Shown here piece by piece: positions 24,914-33,290 of a stretch of 64,000 nucleotides of DNA. Position numbers and translations under genes: made by a program. This DNA comes from Actinomyces qiguomingii (GTDB taxonomy: Bacteria; Actinomycetota; Actinomycetes; Actinomycetales; Actinomycetaceae): assembly GCF_004102025.1 (NCBI RefSeq), contig NZ_CP025228.1, positions 496,001 through 560,000 of the forward strand. The letters are read 5' to 3'. Positions within the stretch are counted from its first letter, which is position 1; every line of letters starts with the position of its first letter. The notes under the pieces were generated by a model, which saw only the letters and a program-made list of their open reading frames with translations, was not told the DNA's origin and searched no databases.

Positions 24914-27900
24914 CTAACGGCGCGCCGCTGCCCGGAACGGGGCGGCCGGAACCCGAACGGTCGGAGTCGGAACGGCTGGAGTCGGAACGGCTGGAGTCGG
25001 AACGGCCGGGCTTGCAGCCGCAGCGCCCGGGCTCGAAGCGACAGTTACCCGAGCCCTCGCGCACCGGCTTCATCCACTTGAAGGACCCCGATGAGATGCG
25101 CGTGGCCCTGATGTGGGAGGTCGAGGTGATTCGCAGCTGGGGTGAGGCCTTCAAACATTGGGACGCCAAGGCCCTGAGCTTCCGTGCCCGGGACCGCGGC
25201 GGCACCCTGCGCCAGGCCTACCGGGGCAGACGGGCCGCCTACTTCCACCCGGAAGTGGCCGACCGGTTGCTGGGCGGCGGCCGGGACTGCCGCAACCGGC
25301 CGCTGGGTGCGGACAATCGCCGCTCCCTGTTGCTTCAGGAACTGGTTGAACACACAGCCGACGGTAAGGCGGTGCTGCGCATCGGCGCCCTGGAGGTGCT
25401 GCGGGTGTCTGATGGAGACGGACCAGGGACGGCGATCCTGGTGGTGCACGCCGTCGTCCCCCGCAGCGCTGCCGTCCCCCGCAACGCCGCCGGGTCTCGC
25501 AGCACCGCCGGGTCTCGCAGCACCGCCGGGTCTCGCAGCACCGCCGGGCCAGCTAATGAGGGCTCCGAGGCGGCTGACGGCGAGACCACCGGGCAGACGT
25601 TGGAAGCCGCCTGCGGGCGGACACCCGATGAGCGCGCCTACGAGCGCTTCCACAACGCCGTCGGGAACCCGAACCGCCTGACCGCCCTGTGCCGGACGAT
25701 CAACAGGCTGCTGGCCCGCCCCGAAGTGTGCGGCCCGGCGCAGGCGACCCTGGTGGCCGAGCGCACCGAGCGGAGGACCTGGTATGCCGCCCCGCTGTTC
25801 ACCCTGACCTGGGTGCCCCGGGAGGTGAGCCGGCGGTGGGTTCCGGAGCCCGGGGAGACCCCCGAGACGCTGGGGCGCCGGGTAGAGGTGCCGGTGGCAT
25901 CCGAACTGCTGCACGACCTGCGTCGGGCTACCGCCGGAACCCCGCCAAGCGAGAGGCTGCCGCTGCCGGTGCTCACGGCGACGGGTTGGCAGTGGGGGAG
26001 CCTGCCCTCACCCACGGGCTTCGAACTGGGGGAGGAGCGTTATGCGCGGGCCCGGGAGAATGTGCACGTGCTGTCCCAGAGCTGGGCGGTGAGCGTGTGG
26101 GAGCACGGTGCCGCCTACCTGCCGCGGCAGGCCGATGCCTTCCTCCTGGAGGCCATGCTCAAGATGTGCTCCACAGACCTGGACGTGTACCTGCTGGTGG
26201 TTCTGGAGCGGCTGCGCGTGCGCGCACTGTCACAGGCTCTCGCGGTCACCGCCCAAGAGCTGCGGGAGGCGACCAGGATGATCAGTAGCCGAGATGACCC
26301 GGATGCTGTTGCCGCGCGCCTGGACACCGTTATCACCCGGGCTATCGGCCTTGACGGGGACGCCGTCGCCTTCCTCGCCTCCGAGTGGTGGACCGACGTC
26401 ACCCGGCACCGGCAGGCCGACATGGTGCTGGGATGGATGCAGCAGGTGGGCGGGCTGGACCGGGCGGTTGAGCAAGCGGTGCAGCAGGCGCGCTTGCTAC
26501 AGGAGAGCGTGCAGACTCTGATCGAACGGCAGGAGCACGTCGCCGACAGGGAGCGGCAGGAGCGCGACCGCCGGCAGGAGGAGCTGGCACGTGAGCAGCA
26601 AAAGTCCGCCCGCGCCATGGAGCGAGCGGTCGGCATTCTCACCTTCGTGGGCATGCCGCTGTCGATTCTGCTGGAGATCTGGATCAATTGGGACACAGCG
26701 GGTGCGGGCGAGCGCAGTATGAGGTGGTGGATTTGGATCGTCGGCGTTATCACCGTTGCCAGCGTTGTGGGCCTGGTCGTGGCGCGAGTGTTCAAGGTCA
26801 GGTTCGGGCCGCGGCGAAGGCGCAAGGCGGTGTGGGGTCGTGCCGGTGTCCGCCGCCTGGGAACCGGCCCGCACATAACAGGCCGCGCCGACCTGGCTCG
26901 ACTCATCCGGCATCGGATACACGTGAACAATGAGGACTCTATGATCACCATCATTCACCCGGTCGGGCAGGGAGAACTCGGCACCGACATCGTCGAGCTG
27001 CAAGCAGATGAACGTCTGCACGCCCAGGAGGCCCGGCAGAAGGAGCTGCGCCAGCAGCTGGCTGAGGCCGACCCCGAGGCGCTGTTGAATAGGCTGCGGA
27101 ACATGCCTCCGGGAAAGTACGGGCGCCCGGGGCGCTTTGAACGCACCCCGCTGGCGCTGGTGCTGGAGGCGCTGCGCGGCGAGGACGCCGTCGTGCGCGT
27201 AATCCTCCTGGGCACGGCCAACGGCCGCGAGGGCACCGAAACCGACGCCGCGGCCATGCTGCTGGAACAGGCCTACAACCGTCCGGACGTGAAGGCCGGG
27301 CTTGAGGAGTACTTCGGGCTCTCGTTACAGGTAGAGGCCTACCAGCATGGCGATCTTTTCGAGCGGAAGTGTGTGGCCGGGCTGCGCCAGTGGCTGGAGG
27401 ACGATGACTCTCTCCGGGGAGGGAAGGTCATTGTCTCCGGGATTGCGGGGGCGAGCACGGTTGTGTTAGCCGCCATGGGGATGGCCGACCAGATGGGTTT
27501 GGACTGGCGGCTCGCCGTCGCCCCGGAGGAGGGCGGGCAGCGAGCCGTGTTCCTGGACCGCGCCGCCAACCGGACCGCCCCCTTCTACTGGCTGCGATCC
27601 CTCGGATACCCCAAGCAGGCCTCCGACTGGGCCGAGACCGCGGGAGCGACATCCGTGCTGCCGGAGGGAGAGCAGCAGGCAACTGAGGCACTCGCCTCCG
27701 CCCTGGACCGCGCCCGCTACGGGGATGACAGAGAGCCGGAGGCACTCGCCGCACTGGCGGTCACCGACATGGCACGCGCCGACCATGGCGCCGGTCTGGC
27801 ACTGCGGGCCTGGGCGGAACGGCACTACTGGAGCCTTTACGAGAAGGAGCAGAAACAGGCCGAGCAGCAGGGTTGCGAGCCGAGCCCTTCGCTGTGCTTC

Positions 27901-29385
27901 GTGAAGGACAATGGTCGACCGAAGAAACTCGGTGAGGTCATCGAAGACGCCGAGGCTGAGGTCAACCGCCTGGGGGAGGCCTGCCCCGGCTCGACGAAGT
28001 GGCTGGCCTCAGCCCGCCCACTGAACGAGCCAGCCAAACGCACCGTTCACGACGGCCAGGCGCCGTGCACCGAGGACTGGGAGGCCGTGGACAGTCAACC
28101 CGAACTCGGCCAGGCGCTGCCGGAGTGGGTGACGCGGCCGAGCCGGCGCCCAGTGCTTTACGTGTTCGGTTGTGGCACGCGCTTTCGCGGTCCAACCATC
28201 CCGGAGCGTGTGCTGCGCGAGGAGCCCGGAGACGAGCTACGGCGGGCGGTTCCCGGGGCCCTGCTGGATCGGCAAGAGTCATCCGAAGGTTTGGCCGAAC
28301 TCTCCGCCCTGCCAGTCGAGTTCGTCATTCTGCACTCGGCGCATCCGGAGTCCAGGAAGACGGCCGGGCTCAACGCGCAGACCGTCGTCGCCGACGGCGT
28401 GCACCGGGAGTGGGAACTGCCCGAACCGGGCGGGAGCCTTCTGGACTACGGTGAGGGGGATTCCGGGGCCCGGGCGGTTGCGGACTCGGTGGAAAGAGTG
28501 CGTGAGCGCGTGGATGAGGTCCTGGCGCGGCGGATGCCGTCCGCCGTGGTGATCGTGGGCACCGGTGAGAAGTCCGCGGTCTACGGTGCACTCAAGGCCG
28601 CGCAGAAGTGGTGCGCGGTCAACGCCGTGCCGTTGTTTCTCCAGACCTATGTCGATGAGAGCCGGGGTGTGAAGGAGCCGGCGTCCCAGTTTCACCGGAT
28701 CGCCCTGAGCGATGATGCCGAGGACGCGCTGCGGCGTGCCGCCGCCATCAGCCTGCGCAGCCTCAACCTGCTTAGCGCGGTGCGGGTGCTGGCCGCCGGT
28801 GATCGGGACATGGATGCGCTGGCGGACTGCTGCGAGGAACTTCGCCAGGCCTATGTGCGGGCGCGGCAGGCGGACAGGCTCGACGCTCACGCCGGAGTGC
28901 TTGTGGATGTACTGCGCACGGTGCGCTACCTGCTCGACGACGCCGATTGGCTCACGCAGGCGCGTCTGGTGGTGGTGGCGGCCGAGGCCGTGCATGCGCG
29001 GAGGCCGGACAAGAAGGGCACGACTCTGCTGCATGAGCCCGATACGTGTCTGAAGAGCAAGCTGCAGGAGCGAAAGACCGCCGGCACCAGGATCGATCTG
29101 TCCACGCTGAAACGCGGTGACCTGCTGCGCCTTCCCTACGAGGTTCGCGACAGACTGGTCATCACCCACGGGCAGTCCACCGTTCAGGAGGCGCTGGATC
29201 GTGCTTTGGATGATCTGCGGGTTGATGCTCCCGAGGGATTCACCTTTGCCGGCTTGCTGGACAGGCTCATCAAATGCTTGGAGCAGGATGCCGTTGGCTT
29301 TCCAGGTCTCGGCGCATTGGATGGCGCTGCGCATTGGTACTCCGACTTCGAGCAGTTGCTCCGGAAGGTCGAGGCGCAGGCCTAG
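24910..29385 (+). CDS. Membrane-anchored CARF-HEPN fusion protein
   Basis: 1491 residues from the ATG at 24910, overlapping the previous stop. Layout: a Glu/Ser/Arg-rich head with three 15-bp repeats (24961-25007); an unknown domain (about 50-175); a linker with three 18-bp repeats encoding GSRSTA (25489-25545); a second unknown domain (about 240-500); a coiled coil (about 505-570); two membrane helices (about 574-594, [17 protein letters not shown], and 606-628, [19 protein letters not shown]); a basic stretch; then from residue 678 a full CARF-HEPN-like module paralogous to the 22041 gene. The HEPN motif is [12 protein letters not shown] with R1413 and H1420. The coiled coil plus helix pair at the end of the N-terminal module recalls CorA-like topology, but no GMN motif is seen. 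Both ends should face the cytosol. Predicted: a membrane-tethered, ligand-activated RNase. No stop separates the halves. Confidence 0.78.
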   Translation: MTNGAPLPGTGRPEPERSESERLESERLESERPGLQPQRPGSKRQLPEPSRTGFIHLKDPDEMRVALMWEVEVIRSWGEAFKHWDAKALSFRARDRGGTLRQAYRGRRAAYFHPEVADRLLGGGRDCRNRPLGADNRRSLLLQELVEHTADGKAVLRIGALEVLRVSDGDGPGTAILVVHAVVPRSAAVPRNAAGSRSTAGSRSTAGSRSTAGPANEGSEAADGETTGQTLEAACGRTPDERAYERFHNAVGNPNRLTALCRTINRLLARPEVCGPAQATLVAERTERRTWYAAPLFTLTWVPREVSRRWVPEPGETPETLGRRVEVPVASELLHDLRRATAGTPPSERLPLPVLTATGWQWGSLPSPTGFELGEERYARARENVHVLSQSWAVSVWEHGAAYLPRQADAFLLEAMLKMCSTDLDVYLLVVLERLRVRALSQALAVTAQELREATRMISSRDDPDAVAARLDTVITRAIGLDGDAVAFLASEWWTDVTRHRQADMVLGWMQQVGGLDRAVEQAVQQARLLQESVQTLIERQEHVADRERQERDRRQEELAREQQKSARAMERAVGILTFVGMPLSILLEIWINWDTAGAGERSMRWWIWIVGVITVASVVGLVVARVFKVRFGPRRRRKAVWGRAGVRRLGTGPHITGRADLARLIRHRIHVNNEDSMITIIHPVGQGELGTDIVELQADERLHAQEARQKELRQQLAEADPEALLNRLRNMPPGKYGRPGRFERTPLALVLEALRGEDAVVRVILLGTANGREGTETDAAAMLLEQAYNRPDVKAGLEEYFGLSLQVEAYQHGDLFERKCVAGLRQWLEDDDSLRGGKVIVSGIAGASTVVLAAMGMADQMGLDWRLAVAPEEGGQRAVFLDRAANRTAPFYWLRSLGYPKQASDWAETAGATSVLPEGEQQATEALASALDRARYGDDREPEALAALAVTDMARADHGAGLALRAWAERHYWSLYEKEQKQAEQQGCEPSPSLCFVKDNGRPKKLGEVIEDAEAEVNRLGEACPGSTKWLASARPLNEPAKRTVHDGQAPCTEDWEAVDSQPELGQALPEWVTRPSRRPVLYVFGCGTRFRGPTIPERVLREEPGDELRRAVPGALLDRQESSEGLAELSALPVEFVILHSAHPESRKTAGLNAQTVVADGVHREWELPEPGGSLLDYGEGDSGARAVADSVERVRERVDEVLARRMPSAVVIVGTGEKSAVYGALKAAQKWCAVNAVPLFLQTYVDESRGVKEPASQFHRIALSDDAEDALRRAAAISLRSLNLLSAVRVLAAGDRDMDALADCCEELRQAYVRARQADRLDAHAGVLVDVLRTVRYLLDDADWLTQARLVVVAAEAVHARRPDKKGTTLLHEPDTCLKSKLQERKTAGTRIDLSTLKRGDLLRLPYEVRDRLVITHGQSTVQEALDRALDDLRVDAPEGFTFAGLLDRLIKCLEQDAVGFPGLGALDGAAHWYSDFEQLLRKVEAQA

Positions 29386-29394
29386 GCGCGGCGG

Positions 29395-29473
29395 GTGCGC
29401 GGCGCAGTGCCAGGTGCGAGGCGGGTGTGCGGCGCAGCGCCAGGGGCGTGCCAGGTGCGCGGCGCAGTGCCAC
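29395..29473 (+). repeat. 30-bp tandem repeat after the CARF-HEPN operon
   Basis: Three imperfect units starting at 29395, 29425 and 29455 (core GCGGCGCAGTGCCAGG), directly after the stop codon. Each unit can pair within itself, so it may affect transcript ends. Confidence 0.6.
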
Positions 29474-29530
29474 GGGAGTCGGTGCTGGTGGAAGCCGGTG
29501 CTGGTGGCGCCGGGCTTGTTTTCAACCCTG

Positions 29531-29592
29531 CCGAGTTCGGTCGTTATTACCGTCGAGTTCGGTCGTTATGACCGTCGAGTTCGGTCGTTGTG
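29531..29592 (+). repeat. 22-bp repeat array, site A (3 units)
   Basis: Three units of the form CGAGTTCGGTCGTTATGACC spaced 22 bases apart. The same family occurs at 30177, 33080, 47103, 55206 and 56673. It lies 145 bases after the stop of the plus-strand gene. Confidence 0.8.
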
Positions 29593-30029
29593 GGTTATGT
29601 GGCCATGAGTGTGTGGTGGCTGTGTTGGGACCGTTCGCTGGGTGTCTGCTGTAACTGGCTCTTCCGGTTTGAGGGTGTTGGCGGTGTTGGGCGTGGGCGC
29701 GGCTGGCTGCTGGCCTCGTACTTGGACCGCGTTACTGCGGTTGGACCGGGCTTCTGCGCTTGGACCGTCTGAGAGTGCGTTTCAGGTGGTCCAACGGCAG
29801 GCAGGTGGTCCAACGGCAGCTGGGTGGTCCGGGTGCCGGGGGTGCTTTTTGTGCTGTTGCGGTTGCCTTGGGCGTCGGCGCACGCGTGGTCAACGGCGCG
29901 CCCGGCTGGGCTGTGGGGTCGGTTCATCGTCAAAGATGTACCAGCCGATGGGACAAGGGGGCCGGGTCGGTGACCAGAGGCCCTGGCATGCTCAGCAGAC
30001 CAGTGCGGTAGGCCGGCAGCCGGGAGCCA

Positions 30030-30154
30030 AAGTGTCCAGAATCGGCGTAAACACCCCGCCCCGTCCAGCAGGTGCCCTCAGGCTCGTTGGAATCATGCGG
30101 ATCTGGCGGGAGGCGTCGGGCGGGGATCCTCGTTTGTGCCGAATCTGGACACTT
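30030..30154 (+). repeat. 125-bp hairpin repeat in MITE copy 1
   Basis: Long imperfect inverted repeat: left arm begins AAGTGTCCAGAATCGGC, right arm ends GCCGAATCTGGACACTT, with GTTGGAATCATGCGG in the middle. Could fold as one structured RNA. Confidence 0.8.
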
Positions 30155-30176
30155 CCCCCGGCCCGTTGGCCCCACC

Positions 30177-30234
30177 AACCGAACTCGATCGTCATATGTA
30201 CCGAACTCGTTGGTTATATCGACCGAACTCGGCG
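30177..30234 (-). repeat. 22-bp repeat array, site B (3 units)
   Basis: Three units of ACCGAACTCGATCGTCATAT type inside MITE copy 1, close to its right end. Confidence 0.8.
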
Positions 30235-30607
30235 AATGCGCCCTCGAACCGGAAGAGTCCTGTAACTGTGCTTGGCCGCGTATCCATGGGGCGGTGGCGC
30301 AATGGCGGGCCCTGCGCCGCGGCGGCGTCTGCACGCTCGTTTGGCGTTAGCAGGCTCTTTGCGTTTCGAAGCGTGCGAGCTGGGGTGCTAAGCCTCCAAA
30401 TTCTGGACACCTTACGCCCACGCCATAAGGATTCTGCACAGTAAGACGCCCTCAACGTTCGCCAGTACCCCGCGCACCGATCTGTCCATGTCAGCGCTCC
30501 CTCAACCCGGAAGCACCGGTCGTCTATGGAGCTACTGTGTCGGGAAGGTACAGGGTGCGGTGAAGACCTCGTTGAAGCGCCACACCGGTGGCGCTGCGCA
30601 AACAAGC

Positions 30608-30642
30608 GGGTGGCGGCCAGGTTCCAGGCCCGGCCGCCACCC
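30608..30642 (-). terminator. Terminator-like hairpin downstream of the NlpC/P60-like gene
   Basis: An 11-bp perfect stem (GGGTGGCGGCC with its complement) and a 13-base loop lie 65 bases past the stop of the minus-strand gene. No T-run follows on either strand. The rest of 30260-30706 shows no gene. Confidence 0.55.
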
Positions 30643-30706
30643 ACGGTGATATTCGGTTGGCAGTGCTGGGGTAGTTAGCCGATTCGGCAGCAGCGCCAAC
30701 AACTGT

Positions 30707-31879
30707 TCAACGGGACAGCCAGCTGCGGTGATCCTCGATCGGGCGGGAGTAGCGGCGGTTGGGCGACAGCGGGGTGACTGCCCGGACGCCGTCGGAGTTC
30801 GTGGTCCTGGTGGACTCGCCCCGGTTGGGGTCCTGCGCCTCGGGACCGGTGGTCTCGGTCGGCGCGGCGTCGTCACCGGCTCCTCCGGTGGTCTCGCCGG
30901 GCGTCTGCGTGCTCTGCTCGCTGCCGGAGTCAGTGCTCTCACCCGTGTTGGCGGCTTCGCTGGTGAAACTGGGGCGGGCAACGAAGGACAGGTCCGCCTC
31001 CAGAACCGGGTTCAGGTCGGTAATGTTGACGCCGTCGCCGGTGCCGGTGGAGTGGATCAGCTTCCCGTCGCCCAGGTAGATGGCGGCGTGGTAGACGTTG
31101 CCGAAGTAGGTGGCCTCGGTGCCCGAGCGAACCTGATCAATGCGCCCCTCGGGGTTCTGCTCGGAGAAGAACAGAATGTCGCCACGCTGGTAGTTGCCGT
31201 CGGTCTCCAGCCACAGGTCACCGTTGGCGTAGAACCAGCTGGCCAGGTTGTTGGCCCGCCAGATCTTGGAGGTGGTTGGGTCCACGCCGAAGTCGACGGC
31301 GTATCCGACCTGCGTGTTCTCGTTGGCTACGTAGGTGGTGTGCTGGTAGTCCCAGCCGAGCAGCACCATGCTCACGAAGGTTGAGCAGGTCACTCCGTAG
31401 GGTGCGGTGGTGCTGGAGTGCACCACGGTTCCAGTCAGGGGCGTTGGCCGGCTGGAGTCCCAGACGAGCTGGCTGCCCGCGTCGTAGAAGGTGTGCGCAC
31501 GGGTGATGAGGTCTTCGACGGCGGCGGAGTCGGTATTGCGCGCGGGGGAGGTGGGCAGGCCTTCCGGCACCGCCCAGGTGTTATCCGCCAGTGGGACGGC
31601 GATGTTCCCCTCGATTCCGTCCGGAAGGGTGTTCGTGACGGAGAACCGCATGCCTGCGCCGTCGTCGGCGGCCTCATCGCCCGTGGTGTATACCGTGCCG
31701 GACAGGTTGGAGGCGGACATGAGATCGGCGACAGTTTCAAACTGGGAGCCGGAAGCGTTCGTGGAGACGACGGCCTGTGCCGGAGCCGTCGGAAGTATGG
31801 CGGTTACGGACAGGGTGGCGGCGGTGGCCACCCCGAAGGCGGTGATAGCACATCGGCGAAGTGACTTGCGAAGTGACAA
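30707..31879 (-). CDS. Secreted NlpC/P60-like cell-wall hydrolase
   Basis: 390 residues from a TTG at 31879, supported by AGGAGA about ten bases upstream; no other start fits the signal peptide. Residues about 1-36 form a Sec signal ending APAQA. The catalytic region has YGVTCSTFVSMVLLGW, with the nucleophile-type Cys after a short Gly-Val-Thr, and GNVYHAAIYLGDGKLIHS with the His, as in NlpC/P60 amidases and endopeptidases. QRGDILFF precedes it as in the family. The last 80 residues are Ser/Thr/Glu-rich and disordered. It should act outside the cell on peptidoglycan peptides. The catalytic pattern is clear but diverged, so substrate is not predicted. It lies between MITE copies 1 and 2. Confidence 0.8.
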   Translation of the reverse strand: MSLRKSLRRCAITAFGVATAATLSVTAILPTAPAQAVVSTNASGSQFETVADLMSASNLSGTVYTTGDEAADDGAGMRFSVTNTLPDGIEGNIAVPLADNTWAVPEGLPTSPARNTDSAAVEDLITRAHTFYDAGSQLVWDSSRPTPLTGTVVHSSTTAPYGVTCSTFVSMVLLGWDYQHTTYVANENTQVGYAVDFGVDPTTSKIWRANNLASWFYANGDLWLETDGNYQRGDILFFSEQNPEGRIDQVRSGTEATYFGNVYHAAIYLGDGKLIHSTGTGDGVNITDLNPVLEADLSFVARPSFTSEAANTGESTDSGSEQSTQTPGETTGGAGDDAAPTETTGPEAQDPNRGESTRTTNSDGVRAVTPLSPNRRYSRPIEDHRSWLSR

Positions 31880-32119
31880 TGTTCAGGGTCTCCTGTGTGT
31901 CGGTGGAGGTATGCGCTGCGAGTGAGCCGGTTCCCCGGAGAACCAGGGCTTGAGCCGGTGCAGCTTCGGGTTCGCGCCCGATCAGCCTCCAGAACTCGGG
32001 ACCGAGTGAGCGCGTGATCAACACGTTAGATGAATCCCCGGCGACGCGCCAACGGCGTGTCGCCGACCGCATGTTGGGATTAGTCACAAAACGGTGCATA
32101 CGGTCCACCGCCGCAGGCG

Positions 32120-32163
32120 GCGCCCCTGGTCTTGGGCGGAGCTCCGTCCAAGGCCAGGGGCGC
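32120..32163. repeat. Perfect-class 22-bp-arm hairpin
   Basis: GCGCCCCTGG...CGGAGCTCCG...CCAGGGGCGC: the two arms pair over 22 positions with only a few mismatches and no loop. It may end transcripts from either side or be the remnant of an element. The remaining part of 31880-32402 shows nothing I can name. Confidence 0.6.
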
Positions 32164-32528
32164 TGTTAACCGGTTTTCGGTCTTGGAGCGTGGCGGACGG
32201 GTGGTGGGCGTCTGGTCGGGGGTCGGCATGGTCGGTGGCTGGGTGTGGGATTGCTGGGAGTTGTCCGCGGCAACGGGGATGGTGATGATGGTGGTGGAGG
32301 GCGGATCCGCTGGCGGGCCTTGGCCAGGAGGCAGGGGCGGTTGTGGCCCAGCAGTGAGTGGTCGGCAAGAACAGTCGGCCGGGTCTGAAGGCGAGGTTTG
32401 AGGGCTCTTCCGGTTTGGGGTGTTGGCGGTGATGGGTGTGGGCCCGGTCGACTTCCGGCCTCGTACCTGGACCGGGTTCCTGCGGTTGGACCGGGCTTCT
32501 GCGCTTGGACCGTCTGAGAGTGCGTTTC

Positions 32529-32652
32529 AGGTGGTCCAACGGCAGGTAGGTGGTCCAACGGCAGGTAGGTGGTCCAACGGCAGCCAGGTGGTCCAACGGC
32601 GGCTAGGCGGTCCATCCGCAGCCAGGTGTTCCACGGCAGCCAGACGGTCTGG
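32529..32652 (+). repeat. 19-bp tandem repeat array in MITE copy 2
   Basis: About six units built on GGTGGTCCAACGGCAGGTA; the later ones drift to GGTCCATCCGC. Copy 1 has two or three units (29784-29830) and copy 3 about four (56363-56438). Confidence 0.8.
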
Positions 32653-32932
32653 GTGCGGGGTGTTGGCTCGGGCTGGTGCGGTTGCCTTGGACGCCGGCGC
32701 ACCCGCGGTCAACGGTCAAGATGCCCTAGACCTAGGGCGCGGACGTCGCCGGCATGGCCGGCAGGTGGGCCCGGCCTGGCTGTGGGCCGGGCTGGGCCGC
32801 ACGCCCGGCTGGGGTGCGGGCCCGGTTCGTCATCAAAGGCGTCCCAGCCGATCGGACAAGGGGGCCGGGTCGGCGACCAGAGGCCCCGGCCGGCCCACCG
32901 CATCAGTACGGTAGGCCGGCGCCTGGGAGCCA

Positions 32933-33057
32933 AAGTGTCCAGAATCGGCACAAACACCCCGCCCATCCCAGCGCACGCTCTCAGACTCGTTGGAATCATG
33001 CGGATCTGGCGGGCGGCGTCGAGCGGGGGATCCTCGTTGTGCCGAACCTGGACACTT
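32933..33057 (+). repeat. 125-bp hairpin repeat in MITE copy 2
   Basis: Same arms as at 30030-30154 (AAGTGTCCAGAATCGGC ... CCTGGACACTT) and same length. Confidence 0.78.
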
Positions 33058-33079
33058 CCTCCGCCCCGCCGAGCCCACC

Positions 33080-33204
33080 AACCGAACTCGTTGGTTATAT
33101 CGACCGAACTCGATCGTCATATCTACCGAACTCGATCGTCATATCTACCGAACTCGATCGTCATATCTACCGAACTCGATGGTTATTTCGACCGAACTCG
33201 GCGA
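33080..33204 (-). repeat. 22-bp repeat array, site C (6 units)
   Basis: Longest array of the family: six units ACCGAACTCG(A/T)T... at strict 22-base spacing; three central units are identical. Lies 87 bases before the end of the minus-strand membrane-protein gene. Confidence 0.85.
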
Positions 33205-33290
33205 ATGTGCCCTCAAACCGGAGGAGTCCCGAGCGCTTGCAATCAAACTTGGGTGCTCATGAAGAATCGCGCCAGGGGTGGTCGTTGCCT

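Larger units (their letters stand above)
29657..30259. mobile_element. ISL3-like non-autonomous element (MITE), copy 1
   Basis: Bounded by inverted ends: left GGCTCTTCCGGTTTGAGGG, right (read in reverse) GACTCTTCCGGTTCGAGGG. It is flanked by an 8-bp direct repeat, CTGTAACT, at 29649-29656 and 30260-30267. Ends starting GGCTCTTCC and 8-bp target duplications are hallmarks of the ISL3 family. The 603 bases hold no transposase. Inside are a short 19-bp repeat array (29784-29830), the 125-bp hairpin (30030-30154) and a 22-bp array (30177-30234). Related copies are at 32403 and 56236. Confidence 0.85.
32403..33228. mobile_element. ISL3-like MITE, copy 2 (expanded)
   Basis: Left end GGCTCTTCCGGTTTGGGG at 32403 and right end (reverse) GACTCCTCCGGTTTGAGG at about 33228. 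It shares the order of parts with copy 1: 19-bp array (32529-32652, about six units), 125-bp hairpin (32933-33057) and 22-bp array (33080-33204, six units). It is longer than copy 1 mainly through extra repeat units. No matching target duplication was found at the ends. Frames that run through it are repeat artefacts. Confidence 0.8.

Noticed and set aside
24910..29385. Two separate genes fused by a sequencing error
   Set aside because: The frame is continuous, codon use is steady across the joint, and the module boundary has a plausible basic linker. It stays a possibility and is noted in the finding.
32395..32402. Target duplication for MITE copy 2
   Set aside because: The 8 bases before the left end (GGTTTGAG) do not recur after the right end. 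The site may have recombined, so no duplication is claimed.
33080..33204. 22-bp array as a CRISPR array
   Set aside because: Units are contiguous at 22 bases with no unique spacers.
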